Shown: positions 35,138 through 43,372, counted from the first letter of the stretch. The stretch: 64,000 bases of DNA from Actinoplanes sp. SE50/110 (GCF_900119315.1 NZ_LT827010.1:6357001-6421000); one strand, 5' to 3'. Notes: generated from the letters alone by a model not told the origin. Program-made: numbers and translations.

Positions 35138-35654
35138 AATTCCGCACCTTTTGATCAGTAACCGCTTCCGCTGCAACCCACTGCTTGCGCAGAGCCTGCA
35201 GACCCCTCGAGCAAAGACTCTTGACCGTTCCCACCGAACATCCCAGGGCGCTGGCGGTGTCCTGCTCAGATAGGTCCTCGTAATAGCGCAGCACAACGGC
35301 CGCTCGTTGCCGTGCTGGCAGCCCATCCAGCGCCCGGCGGAGCAAGTCCCGCTGTTCCACAGTCACGTATTCGTCGCGCGCCGCAGTATCCATCAGCCGG
35401 CCTAAGGGCTGCTCCCACCAGGAACGTCGCCGCCTAGAGCTCACGAAGGTGTTGACAAGAACACGCTGAACGTAGTTGTCGATGCTTTCCGCCCGTTGCA
35501 GCCTGGACCAGGCCACAACGGTCTTCGCCAACGTCGTCTGAACCAGATCCTCGGCCTTGCCGCGGTCGCCGCACAGTAGGAACGCGGTCCGGAGCAGCGA
35601 TCCGTAACGCGCTCGCACGAAGGCTGTCACCTCGCTATCCTCGCGATCGCGCAT
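35130..35654 (-). CDS. SigE-family ECF RNA polymerase sigma factor
   Basis: A 174-residue sigma factor of the actinobacterial SigE (SigE-like, ECF) group. The sigma-2 region is FVRARYGSLLRTAFLLCGDR then KAEDLVQTTLAK; the sigma-4 region is LPARQRAAVVLRYYEDLSEQ then DTASALGCSVGTVKS. It is the first gene of a two-gene unit with the membrane protein downstream, as for many stress sigma factors. Confidence 0.93.
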   Translation of the reverse strand: MRDREDSEVTAFVRARYGSLLRTAFLLCGDRGKAEDLVQTTLAKTVVAWSRLQRAESIDNYVQRVLVNTFVSSRRRRSWWEQPLGRLMDTAARDEYVTVEQRDLLRRALDGLPARQRAAVVLRYYEDLSEQDTASALGCSVGTVKSLCSRGLQALRKQWVAAEAVTDQKVRNYA

Positions 35655-35716
35655 CAGCCCCCCACATCATCAGCCCCCACGCCATCAGCCCCAAATCCAC
35701 GACTACTACCTACGCT

Positions 35717-36181
35717 TTGGAGCTCCGGGAAGGTTGCCGCAACTCCGGAAATTTCTACTTTCGATCTTCCGATGCGCCACCAACGAACCTAGTGCGCTGC
35801 TACTCAGCAGGGGACCAGCTGCTCCCGTGTGGTGCTCGCGAAGGGCGCTCGCCGACCACCCGAAAGCCGTCGAACAGAGGGCCGCCGCGTACGAGAGTTG
35901 GACCTACCGTTGGGGACCGGCGTCTCGCGAAAATCCGGGTAGCCCAGCTATACGCCCGCGACCTCGAGGCGGCCATCGGCCTGCTGCTCACCGCACCCGA
36001 AGCCCAGCCCCTGCTGCCACCCGAGCGCGCACCACATGCCGACGACCTCATCGCCCACCAGCAGCTCACCGCCCGACTCACCACCTACCTGGCCCACCGG
36101 CGGGGCATCCGAGTCACCCTGTGGACCACGCTGGTCGTCGTACCGACCATCGCCTTGGCCCTGATCCTGCTGCTGCGTTGA
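35717..36181 (+). CDS. Possible small membrane protein
   Basis: An open frame whose last 80 residues look coding: VAQLYARDLEAAIGLLL, a helical region, then a C-terminal transmembrane helix (TLWTTLVVVPTIALALILLL). Only a TTG start at 35717 is available and the first 70 residues look non-coding, so the 5' end may be lost. Real gene or relic cannot be decided. Confidence 0.35.
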   Translation: MELREGCRNSGNFYFRSSDAPPTNLVRCYSAGDQLLPCGAREGRSPTTRKPSNRGPPRTRVGPTVGDRRLAKIRVAQLYARDLEAAIGLLLTAPEAQPLLPPERAPHADDLIAHQQLTARLTTYLAHRRGIRVTLWTTLVVVPTIALALILLLR

Positions 36182-36320
36182 CGCGTCCGGCTCCGAGACC
36201 GGCCATGTGCCCTGGTGGAGTGCCCCGACTGCTGATCTTTCCCAGTTGCCCTGCCCTGCGGTCTGCTGCTGCCTTATAGCCCGCGAGGCATTGCAGGCTC
36301 CTGCCGCGAAGGCACCACGG

Positions 36321-36716
36321 CTATTCGCCGTCGGTCTTGAGATAGCCGTGGTAAGGCTGGCTCGGGCGCCGGAAGCAGGCGCCGGAGACGCGGCTTGCGA
36401 TGGTACGGACGTGCCGGAACCCGAGGCCTACGTAGTAGGCGTGTAGGCGGGGGTTGGTGGTCCAGGCGTCGAATCGGAGCCAGGTGAGTCCGGCGTCCCA
36501 GGCGCGCCCGGCTGCCCAGTCGAGCATCTCGCTGCCAAGGCGCGATCCTGACCGGTTCAGCGGCGCCATCATCTTGGCGGCGTAGAGCGCGTCGGCCGGA
36601 TCGTCTTCGGGATACCAGAGTGCCTCGGGGTCACGGTCGGGTTTCCAGAGCGAGTCGACGTCCACGTAGGCGGTGAGGGTGATGGTGGCAGCCGGGTCGT
36701 GGTCGTCCCAGACCAT
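36321..36716 (-). CDS. GNAT-family acetyltransferase, N-terminally shortened
   Basis: The acetyl-CoA-binding half of a GNAT enzyme is clear: GSRLGSEMLDWAAGRAWDAG then LTWLRFDAWTTNP and LHAYYVGLGFRHVRT. The frame continues upstream of ATG 36716 as LPRSAIAATVSAGQTW, which also fits the family. It then meets a stop with no good start, so the usual first 50 residues are missing. It is probably a decayed gene. Confidence 0.65.
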   Translation of the reverse strand: MVWDDHDPAATITLTAYVDVDSLWKPDRDPEALWYPEDDPADALYAAKMMAPLNRSGSRLGSEMLDWAAGRAWDAGLTWLRFDAWTTNPRLHAYYVGLGFRHVRTIASRVSGACFRRPSQPYHGYLKTDGE

Positions 36717-36886
36717 CCAGGTCTGGCCGGCGGAGACGGTCGCGGCGATGGCTGAGCGTGGCAGCGGGATGGGGCAGCGCCGCCGGGCGCTGCGTGGTCG
36801 ACGCTGCCATCGTCATCTCCTTCTTTCCGGCTGGTGGCGGAACTTAGGGCGCCGTTCGTCCCGACGGTCACATAAAGTCTCGCGTC

Positions 36887-37474
36887 GTGGATGTGGCAGA
36901 TTTCTGGCGCTTCGTGGAACGGTCGGCCGACGCCGAATCTGATCCAAACCGGCGAGCGCTTTGGCTGGAAGATCGGCTGAGCCGCATCGCCCTCACTCAC
37001 GTCGTCGACTTCCAGATCCACCTGGATGCCGCTCGGCGCCCTATCGACACCTACGACATGTGGGCCGCCGCAAACCAGATCATGGACGGCCTGTGCAGCG
37101 GCGACAGCTTCTGGTACTTCCAAACCTGGCTCATCGGTCAAGGCCGGCGCTGGTGGCAGCACGCTGCCCGACACCCGGACAACCTGGTCGAGCTCCCCGC
37201 TATGCAGGCACTCGCTGGCAGCCAGCCCGGAGAATGGGAAGACGCCGCGTGGCCCCATTGGGAGCAGTTGGCATGCGTTGCTTCCAACGCTTACGACCGC
37301 GTCACCGGGGAGGAGGAAGGCATCGACGACGCCCTGCTCGACCGCGGCCACATCCGCCCCTTCGACCCTCGACCGGATGGCGTGCCGTGGGATTCCGACA
37401 GCCTGGCCGCGATCAGCCAGCGCCTGCCGCGGCTCAGCCGCGTGTTCCCACGCCGACGCTACACCAAGCCGTGA
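36887..37474 (+). CDS. DUF4240 protein
   Basis: A 195-residue protein with the DUF4240 pattern: VADFWRFVERSAD at the N-terminus, then PIDTYDMWAAANQIMDGLCS and DSFWYFQTWLIGQGR. DUF4240 and the related WGR-like proteins are often next to toxins, but this one stands alone. The start is GTG 36887, close behind a divergent promoter region. The function is unknown. Confidence 0.82.
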   Translation: MDVADFWRFVERSADAESDPNRRALWLEDRLSRIALTHVVDFQIHLDAARRPIDTYDMWAAANQIMDGLCSGDSFWYFQTWLIGQGRRWWQHAARHPDNLVELPAMQALAGSQPGEWEDAAWPHWEQLACVASNAYDRVTGEEEGIDDALLDRGHIRPFDPRPDGVPWDSDSLAAISQRLPRLSRVFPRRRYTKP

Positions 37475-37610
37475 CCCAGCCATACGGCGTCGTTCCAGAG
37501 CGTGAATGCACCTTCCGGCCTGAACGCGGCGCTGCCGTTTGAGCCGTACGCCGAGGCCAGCCTAGCCAAGTGGCTCGAAGGCTCGCTGCCGCCCCACCAC
37601 TCCGGTCTAG

Positions 37611-39036
37611 TACTCCAGCAGGAGATCCGTTCTGAGCTGCTGTGATGGTGTGGTTTTGTCCGTGGACAGCAAGCAGCCACCGCCAAGTCTTGAAGGTTGT
37701 GTGGACCCAAGATGCGGCGGTGGCTGCCGCCTACAGAGTAGACGCTCAACGATGGTCTGAGCTGTTCAGCGAGCTGATGAACACGATCGAGGCACGTTTC
37801 GCCCGACCCGAACCCCGGCGCCGGGTCCGTGACTTCGTTGCCGGGCTGCTCGCACCGTTGCCGACGAAGAACTGCTGGACGATTGCCGAGCACGCCGGCG
37901 ACGACGGTCCGGGCGGGATGCAGGATCTGATCAGCCGTGCCAGTTGGGACGACGCCCTGGTGCGGGCCGATGTGCGCGACTTCGTGGCGGCCCGTCTCGG
38001 GCACCCGGACGGGGTGCTGCTGGTCGACGAGACCGGCGATCTTAAGAAAGGCACCCACACTGTCGGCGTGCAACGGCAATACTCCGGAACCGCCGGGAAG
38101 ATCGAGAACTGCCAGCTCGCGGTGCACCTGTCATACGCTTCCCCACTCGGGCACAGCCTGGTCGACGTTGCTCTCTACCTGCCGAAATCCTGGATCGACG
38201 ACCCTCAGCGACGGGCAGAGGCAGGGGTTCCTGGCGCCGTCACGTTCGCTACGAAACCGGAGCTGGCACGCCGCTTGATCGAGACCGCAGTAGCTGGCGG
38301 GCTGCCATGCCGGTGGGTCGCCGGCGACGAAGCTTACGGCGGTGACCCGCAGCTGGCCACCGCACTACGCCGGCATCAGCTCGGCTACGTCCTCGCGGTC
38401 GCCTGCTCACACCGAGCACCGACCGGCCTCGGCGTCCAGCGGGCCGACCAGATCGCCGCCGGACTACCGAAACACGCATGGCAGCGGATATCGGCCGGCA
38501 ACGGCGCGAAAGGCCACCGCTACTACGACTGGGCTTTCATCACCCTGCCGCACGCAGCTGACCAGCACCAAGGCCATCACCGGCTACTGATTCGCCGCAA
38601 CCGGACCACCGGTGAACTGGCGTTCTACCGCTGCTGGTCACCGCAACTCGTCGCGCTGCACCACCTGGTCGCCGTCGCCGGAAGACGCTGGAGCATTGAG
38701 GAGTCGTTCCAAGCAACCAAAAGCGGACTCGGACTGGATCAGCACCAGCACCGCCGCTGGAAAGCCTGGCACCGCTGGACCACCCTGGTCATCGCCGCCC
38801 ACGCATTTCTCGCCGCCGCGACCACGGCCAGCACCACGAGCCCGGACGGCCTGATCGTGATCACCGTCAACGAACTCCGCCGGCTGTTCCACGCTCTGGT
38901 CATCGAACCCGGCAGACGCGTCGTCGACGTCATTGCCTGGTCAATCTATCGCCGCCGTCATCAAGCCGCCGCCAGGACCAGCCACTACGCCCGCCAAGCA
39001 CTCACGGAACCCTGAAACGGATCTCCTGCTGGAGTA
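37611..39036 (+). mobile_element. IS701-family insertion sequence, intact
   Basis: Perfect 21-bp terminal inverted repeats (TACTCCAGCAGGAGATCCGT plus T at 37611-37631, its complement at 39016-39036) enclose one transposase gene. A 4-bp duplication CTAG stands on each side (37607-37610 and 39037-39040). Length 1426 bp. Ends, target duplication and frame are all intact, so the insertion is recent and may be active. Confidence 0.93.
37642..39015 (+). CDS. IS701-family DDE transposase
   Basis: A 457-residue transposase. The DDE residues are in GVLLVDETGDLKKG (first D), CRWVAGDEAYGG (second D) and RRWSIEESFQATKSGLGLDQ (E, with the Y-less IS4-like ending). An N-terminal region typical of IS701 proteins begins RVDAQRWSELFSEL; the ATG at 37642 may be too early. 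The stop lies exactly at the right inverted repeat. Confidence 0.92.
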   Translation: MMVWFCPWTASSHRQVLKVVWTQDAAVAAAYRVDAQRWSELFSELMNTIEARFARPEPRRRVRDFVAGLLAPLPTKNCWTIAEHAGDDGPGGMQDLISRASWDDALVRADVRDFVAARLGHPDGVLLVDETGDLKKGTHTVGVQRQYSGTAGKIENCQLAVHLSYASPLGHSLVDVALYLPKSWIDDPQRRAEAGVPGAVTFATKPELARRLIETAVAGGLPCRWVAGDEAYGGDPQLATALRRHQLGYVLAVACSHRAPTGLGVQRADQIAAGLPKHAWQRISAGNGAKGHRYYDWAFITLPHAADQHQGHHRLLIRRNRTTGELAFYRCWSPQLVALHHLVAVAGRRWSIEESFQATKSGLGLDQHQHRRWKAWHRWTTLVIAAHAFLAAATTASTTSPDGLIVITVNELRRLFHALVIEPGRRVVDVIAWSIYRRRHQAAARTSHYARQALTEP

Positions 39037-39232
39037 CTAGTACTGTAGTGTTCTCATTAGTTTGGTTCCGTGTTCATCGATGCGCCGATAAGGACCGAGT
39101 CGGTTCGGGTGCCCTTGTTGGTTCCCGCCCCTTTTCAGAGTCCGAGCGGGCCATATGTATGTCCGGTGCAATCGCCGTCGGCTACACCTCGGCGGGACTA
39201 AGTTTCCTGACGATCGGCTATCATGTGGCGCA

Positions 39233-39847
39233 ATGGGATCGACATACCAGACATTACTGGTCGCCGCTGATTTCGACGCGACCGTGGATGCGCTGTGCGA
39301 CGCCGGGGTCGTCGGAGTCGTAGTGCCGCTGGCCGAGCATCGGGTGGCGGTACTGCCCAAGGAGAGTGAGTGGGACCAAGCTCCCGTCCGCTCGATCGGC
39401 GAGGGGCTAAGCGTAAGCCTGAGCTGTCCGGCATTGGCCATGTCGGTCTTCGATTCCGATCTCCTCTGCTGCTACGTGATTCGCGACGGCGGAATCGTCC
39501 ACACATACATCAACGACGTGGAGATGACGGTCGAGTGGGTCCCGGAAGAAGACGGCCAGTTTCACCCAATGATCGATGGTGTCGTCCACTCGGTCGACTT
39601 CAAAATCCCCAAGGGCCCTGCCGGCGATGATCCGGCCGCTTTCGCCTCGTTCGCGGTCGGTGTGCCCGATTTAAACGCGATCGCCGCTGCCCTGCGTAAC
39701 GAGGGCACCTCCGCGCACGTGATGGCCGAGGTTCAGCACGAGGAGCTCCTTGCGGCGCTCGGCCTGCCCTCAAGGGCCCTGACCACGGCATATCGACACT
39801 GCGAACCAGCCGTCTTCCCGGACGCTATCGTCTTGGAGCTGGAGTAG
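39233..39847 (+). CDS. Hypothetical protein (204 aa)
   Basis: A soluble protein starting MGSTYQTLLVAADFDATVDA at ATG 39233. It is rich in short beta strands (GVVVPLAEHRVAVLP, LSCPALAMSVFDSD, VEMTVEWVPEEDGQFHP) and ends at AIVLELE. Codon usage supports a real gene. No family recognised; it lies between two insertion elements. Confidence 0.65.
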   Translation: MGSTYQTLLVAADFDATVDALCDAGVVGVVVPLAEHRVAVLPKESEWDQAPVRSIGEGLSVSLSCPALAMSVFDSDLLCCYVIRDGGIVHTYINDVEMTVEWVPEEDGQFHPMIDGVVHSVDFKIPKGPAGDDPAAFASFAVGVPDLNAIAAALRNEGTSAHVMAEVQHEELLAALGLPSRALTTAYRHCEPAVFPDAIVLELE

Positions 39848-39911
39848 CCCGGCGGCACAAAGCTCTCAGAGGCATCGTGCTGGCTAGGCCCAAATGAAAG
39901 TCTTGGCCTAT

Positions 39912-40548
39912 CTAGGAACACGTTGCTTTGAGGCCGGCGGTGACGGCGGCGAGGTCGGATTTCACACCGTTGACGAAACGGGTGATGCCGGGCAGCTCTG
40001 CTTGTTCTGCGGTGTTGATCCAGTCGGCGAGGCGATGGCCGTGCCGGTGGGTCATGATCTCGCCGAAGGAAGCGGACGAGGTCTGCAGCGGTGCGTAGTT
40101 CCGGACAGCGATCGAGGACGGTCTGCAGCCGGCTGATGTCGTGCTCGGTGATGGTGTCGGGGTGCCGGCAGATCCAGCCGGTGATCTGGCGAGGTGACAG
40201 TGGCCGGGACGCCTTTCGTAGGTCCGGCCGCTTAATCCGGTGCTGTTCGATGAAGGCCCTGACAATGCCGTAACCGCCGCTGAAGCCCTGGGCGACGACC
40301 TCACGATGCAGAAGCTTGGCTTTGAGGCAGCCGCTGTCGATCCGACTGATCAGGTAGGGCTTGAACGGGTCTAGCAGGCTCGGCCGCTGTTTCTGGGTGG
40401 TCACGAGTTCCTGCCAGGTCGCGGCGTGGGCGTAGCGGGAGACCGTGTTGTGGCTCCAGCCCAGATGACGCGCGATCTGCCGGAACCCAGCACCCTGGGC
40501 GACCAGCCCATGAACGAGGGCGTGGTGCGTCTTGCGACGTTGTGCCAT
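39912..40548 (-). pseudogene. ISL3-family transposase relic
   Basis: The first frame (40548 to about 40060) carries the ISL3 pattern: RQIARHLGWSHNTVSRYAHA then ATWQELV, PSLLDPFKPYL and GYGIVRAFIEQH, then ITGWICRHPDTI. It shifts to another frame for DWINTAEQAELPGITRFVNG then KSDLAAVTAGLKA and stops early. Both the zinc-binding N-terminus and the C-terminal end are missing. Confidence 0.82.
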
Positions 40549-40666
40549 CGCTCCCGTCGGTCGCGGCGTAGAGCGCGAGTTTGAACAGGGCCCGGGCGGT
40601 GTCGTGCTGTCCGGCGGCTACCGTCGAACGAGCGGACGACGACGTGATGCCGGCAGGGGAGCATCG

Positions 40667-41444
40667 ATGACCGACGCGGTGCAGCGCGGCAGATTCGCCG
40701 CACCGGTACGCCGCGGCGAGGCCGTGGACCGGGCCGCGGGCCCGGGCGCGGTCGACATTCACGCCTTGCTGACCCATCTGCACGACCACGGGTTCGACCT
40801 GTCCCCGCAGGTGCTCGAGGTCAGCGACGACGGTGCCCGCGAGACCCTGTCGTTCTTGCCCGGCGACACCGGCTACCCGCCGCTTGCCGCCGCGCTGCGC
40901 TTGGAGCAGGCGCTGACCGGCGTGGCGGGGGCGGTCCCGGCGGCTGCACGACGCGACGCAGGGCTTCGTGGCTCCGGAGCCGGGCCGGTGGAGCGGCCAC
41001 GACTACGCCGGCCCGGTCGAGCCTGACTGTATCGGGCACTTCGACCTGGCACCGTGGAACATCGTCTTCGACGGCGAGCAGGTCACCGGCATCATCGACT
41101 GGGACTTCGCCGCTCCCACGAGCCGCGCCTGGGACCTGGCCTATGCGGCCCACCAGTTCGTCCCGTTCCATCCCACCGAGGCTCTGGCCGCCTGGGGCTG
41201 GGACAGCGAACCCGACCGGGCCGGCCGGCTGCGCCTGTTCACGCAAGCGTATGGGGCGCCGGTCACCGCCGCCGAACTCGTCGACCTGGCTGCGATGCGG
41301 CTGCTGAGTATCGGCGCGCACATCGAGGACCGCATCCGCGCCGACGACCCGGCCTTCGCCGTGCACCAGGCCGAGGACCACGGCAGCGGCTACCGCGCCG
41401 CGGCCGCCTGGATCCTCACCCACCGCGCCCAGCTGCTCGGCTGA
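40667..41444 (+). pseudogene. Aminoglycoside-phosphotransferase-family gene with one-base frameshift
   Basis: ATG 40667 has GGGGA upstream. The first frame runs to about 40938; the second carries the catalytic loop IGHFDLAPWNIVF and metal-binding GIIDWDFA. One extra C in GGTCCCGG near 40936-40942 breaks the frame. Removing it restores AVRRLHDATQGFVAPEPGRW. The kinase is otherwise full length (about 258 residues), so inactivation is recent or a sequencing error. Confidence 0.82.
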
Positions 41445-41803
41445 AACAGCCACCGTCTTCGACGGCACCCACCCGCCTCGCGCAGCCACTGCTGGGGCGG
41501 TGCGCGCCGGCATCTGCGGAAGCATCCTCATCGACGCCCACCACGACCGGCCAGAAACCTGGCCCACCCCGGCCTAGCCGAACCTCGCCGCCGCCGCCCA
41601 ACTCCTGTCACCCGCATGACAACCCGGCGCGGCCAAGACCGACGGCAGGGATACGGCCCCGGCCCACGCTCCAGGGCCGCCCGGGGAAAAGGCAACCCAA
41701 TAACCGATGCCTGACCCCACCGCAACAACCTTGAAGTAGCCCCGGGCAGTGAATGCCCTCACCGCCCGGCTAATGTGCCACAGCAAACTGCGCTTAATTC
41801 GCA
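41445..41803. other. Gene-free stretch before the tRNA-array promoter
   Basis: No coding frame is convincing. Sequence becomes less GC-rich toward the right end, where the promoter lies. It may contain the left boundary of the tRNA-array element, but I find no direct repeat to prove it. Confidence 0.4.
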
Positions 41804-41832
41804 TTGACGCGGCCGCTGGTCACTCTCATAAT
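41804..41832 (+). promoter_or_regulatory. Strong sigma-70-type promoter of the tRNA array
   Basis: TTGACG (41804-41809), a 17-bp spacer and CATAAT (41827-41832) form a near-consensus vegetative promoter, rare in this GC-rich DNA. Transcription would start near 41839 and pass a small reading frame and a terminator before the first tRNA. Confidence 0.7.
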
Positions 41833-41942
41833 GAGTGAGAGCGGCCGGTGATCGGACGCTCGTCCAGGAAAAGTATTTGCCTCACCAGGACGTCAACCCT
41901 ACGGTTGAGTCCATCAGCCCGACACCCAAAGGGAGCATCCCG

Positions 41943-42062
41943 ATGTACCGCTGGCACGCCGAAGCGAACCCGCAGCCCCTGCTGCCGGGTACGGCTGCCT
42001 GCGCCTCCGGGGCGCACCAAGAGCAGACCCACATCAGCAAGCCCACCGGGAGGCGCACCTAG
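41943..42062 (+). CDS. 39-codon reading frame in the array leader
   Basis: MYRWHAEANPQPLLPGTAAC begins at ATG 41943, 8 nt after AAGGGAG, and ends with TAG at 42062, just before a terminator. No similarity recognised. Position suggests a leader peptide; it has one Trp codon (codon 4), and the first tRNA downstream is tRNA-Trp. Confidence 0.4.
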   Translation: MYRWHAEANPQPLLPGTAACASGAHQEQTHISKPTGRRT

Positions 42063-42088
42063 CGCCCGCCGAAGCGCCCTTCGCGCCG

Positions 42089-42120
42089 AAGCCGCCCCCC
42101 GGACCGGGAAGGCGGCTTTT
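42089..42120 (+). terminator. Terminator or attenuator before the tRNA array
   Basis: An 8-bp stem AAGCCGCC / GGCGGCTT closes a 14-nt loop and is followed by TTTT inside the stem end. It lies between the 39-codon frame and the first tRNA, so either it ends a short transcript or it attenuates read-through into the array. Confidence 0.6.
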
Positions 42121-42143
42121 CTGTTTCACCGACAATTCCTTAT

Positions 42144-42217
42144 AGGGGTGTGGCGCAATTCGGTAGCGCAGCGGCCTCCAAATCCGAAGGTTGCAGGTTC
42201 AAATCCTGCCACCCCTG
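42144..42217 (+). tRNA. tRNA-Trp(CCA)
   Basis: Acceptor AGGGGTG/CACCCCT, anticodon loop CTCCAAA, T-arm GCAGG-TTCAAAT-CCTGC, discriminator G. No 3' CCA is encoded. It is the first gene of the array and the only one outside the 18-bp inverted repeats. Confidence 0.93.
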
Positions 42218-42283
42218 CTCAATTGTCCCCCGCAGGAATCTGCGGGAATGGACACGTCCCGGCATGGCCGGGGAGTTGAAAAC

Positions 42284-42301
42284 TCCACAGCGTGAATGAC
42301 A
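42284..42301 (+). repeat. Left copy of the 18-bp inverted repeat around the array
   Basis: TCCACAGCGTGAATGACA matches the reverse complement of 46524-46541 base for base. It lies between the first and second tRNA genes. Confidence 0.9.
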
Positions 42302-42355
42302 TGAGAAAGTCCCCGCCGCCTGGCGCCACCACGGGCCTGCCGCCGGGACACCCCT

Positions 42356-42416
42356 CGACCAGTAACCACCTGGTCGACCAGTCCGTGCCGGACGCCCACC
42401 GGCGGCCGGCACGGAC
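42356..42416 (+). other. Two strong hairpins in the spacer before tRNA-Gly(CCC)
   Basis: CGACCAG/CTGGTCG (42356-42376) and an 11-bp stem GTCCGTGCCGG/CCGGCACGGAC (42381-42416). The second ends exactly one base before the next tRNA and may shape 5' processing. Confidence 0.5.
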
Positions 42417-42489
42417 GGAGCCTTAGCTCAACAGGTAGAGCACCGGTCACCCCGACCGGTCGACGCGAGTTCGACCCTCGCAGGCTTCA
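42417..42489 (+). tRNA. tRNA-Gly(CCC), with A33
   Basis: Acceptor GGAGCCT/AGGCTTC (one G-U, one G-T pair), D-stem GCTC/GAGC, anticodon stem CCGGT/ACCGG, T-arm GCGAG-TTCGACC-CTCGC, discriminator A. The loop CACCCCG places CCC at 34-36 but A at position 33 instead of the universal U. The anticodon is assigned from a 7-nt loop and is the least certain in the set. Confidence 0.7.
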
Positions 42490-42646
42490 CGCACGGGAAC
42501 GCCCGGCCGCCGTCACCACGACGGCCGGCGGGCCGTGGTGGCCGGATGGGTGACCCAGCACCCCCACGTCCGCGCACACCGGGCCAGGTAGCAGCTCTGC
42601 GGCTGGGACCCGCACCTGCCCTGGCTGGTCCCCGGGATCTTGGCAT

Positions 42647-42719
42647 GGGCCTCTAGCTCAGTAGGTAGAGCACCGCCTCGGCATGGCGGGGGCCGCCGGT
42701 TCGACTCCGGCGAGGTCCA
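42647..42719 (+). tRNA. tRNA-Ala(GGC), with C33
   Basis: Acceptor GGGCCTC/GAGGTCC contains the G3-U70 pair that defines alanine tRNAs. Anticodon stem CCGCC/GGCGG, loop TCGGCAT gives GGC with C at position 33. T-arm GCCGG-TTCGACT-CCGGC, discriminator A. Confidence 0.88.
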
Positions 42720-42783
42720 CAAGGAAGGGATGCACCACACCCAACGCCGAACACCCCCGGGTATGGCCGCCCACCCAGCACTT

Positions 42784-42855
42784 GGACCCGTGGAGCAGCG
42801 GAACGCTCACGTCCCTCTCAAGGACGAGACGCCGGTTCGATCCCGGTCGGGTCTA
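42784..42855 (+). tRNA. tRNA-Glu(CTC)
   Basis: Acceptor GGACCCG/CGGGTCT (terminal G-U), D-stem GAGC/GCTC, anticodon arm CGTCC-CTCTCAA-GGACG, T-arm GCCGG-TTCGATC-CCGGT, discriminator A. No CCA is encoded. Confidence 0.92.
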
Positions 42856-42859
42856 CGAG

Positions 42860-42933
42860 TATGCGACCAGCCCCGCGGGGGCGGATCGGCCGGCGTCTGC
42901 CGGGCGGGTTTCGATTCCTGCAAGATCGCATAC
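42860..42933 (+). tRNA. Degenerate tRNA-like gene
   Basis: Length (74 nt) and a perfect acceptor TATGCGA/TCGCATA fit a tRNA. The T-arm GCGGG-TTTCGATT-CCTGC has an 8-nt loop and is separated from the acceptor by four extra bases. The anticodon arm does not fold cleanly (CTG or TCT possible). Probably a decaying gene. Confidence 0.4.
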
Positions 42934-42936
42934 CGC

Positions 42937-43010
42937 GCGGATGTAGCTCAGCAGGTAGAGCACCAGGTTTCCACCCTGGGTTGTCGCCGGTTCGAAACCG
43001 GCCGTCCGCT
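42937..43010 (+). tRNA. tRNA-Gly(TCC)
   Basis: Acceptor GCGGATG/CGTCCGC, D-stem GCTC/GAGC, anticodon arm CCAGG-TTTCCAC-CCTGG, T-arm GCCGG-TTCGAAA-CCGGC, discriminator U, as expected for glycine. No CCA is encoded. Confidence 0.93.
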
Positions 43011-43013
43011 CAA

Positions 43014-43141
43014 GGTGCCGAGGCACGGGCCGGCCAGACGCCGCCTGCCGGCGGCCGCGTTGCGCAGCGCAGCCAACCCGGCGGCCCGGGAATTGCTCCC
43101 CGGGCGGAGGCGGAAGTAGCCGCCCCTGGGACCTCGGCACC
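43014..43141 (+). ncRNA. Candidate structured RNA in the array (unknown class)
   Basis: A 128-nt segment is closed by a perfect 10-bp helix (GGTGCCGAGG 43014-43023, CCTCGGCACC 43132-43141). It contains internal hairpins GCCCGGG/CCCGGGC and GGCGG-AAGTAG-CCGCC. It lies between tRNA-Gly and tRNA-Gln without any tRNA features. It does not match the conserved parts of SRP RNA, 6S RNA or tmRNA that I know. Confidence 0.5.
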
Positions 43142-43152
43142 CTAAGCACCTT

Positions 43153-43229
43153 CCGGGTTGGGCTGCTGGCAGGCTCGACGGGGTTTTGGCCCCCGGCACA
43201 GACGCAGGTTCGATTCCTGCACCCGGAGC
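43153..43229 (+). tRNA. tRNA-Gln(TTG)
   Basis: Acceptor TCCGGGT/ACCCGGA, D-stem GGGC/GCTC with one wobble, anticodon arm CGGGG-TTTTGGC-CCCCG, T-arm GCAGG-TTCGATT-CCTGC, discriminator G, typical of glutamine. Confidence 0.9.
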
Positions 43230-43254
43230 GAGGGGCTCGCTAGGACGGCGCGGT

Positions 43255-43352
43255 CGGCGGGCGGTAGCTCCCCCACCGGCGAAGACGGTCAACAGGGCCC
43301 GCGAGCTACGTGGCCCTACCCCCGCAAGGGGCGGCGCGAGCGCCACAGCCGG
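43255..43352 (+). other. Structured spacer between tRNA-Gln and tRNA-Leu
   Basis: GTAGCTC (43264-43270) pairs with GAGCTAC (43303-43309) around an ACCG/CGGT hairpin. CCCC-GCAA-GGGG and GGCG-CGA-GCGCC hairpins follow. There is no T-arm, so it is not a tRNA. Confidence 0.35.
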
Positions 43353-43372
43353 GCAGACCCCGCAAAACGATC

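Noticed and set aside
37475..37606. End of a minus-strand gene cut by the IS701 element
   Set aside because: The frame looks plausible (GAFTLWNDAVWLGHGLV) but no continuation is found on the other side of the element and no family is recognised.
43014..43141. SRP RNA or 6S RNA
   Set aside because: The GGAA-rich tip of SRP RNA and the central bubble of 6S RNA are not present.
43262..43310. A missing tRNA-Phe (GAA in a hairpin loop near 43280)
   Set aside because: The loop has C33, there is no T-arm with TTC and no acceptor stem pairs around it.
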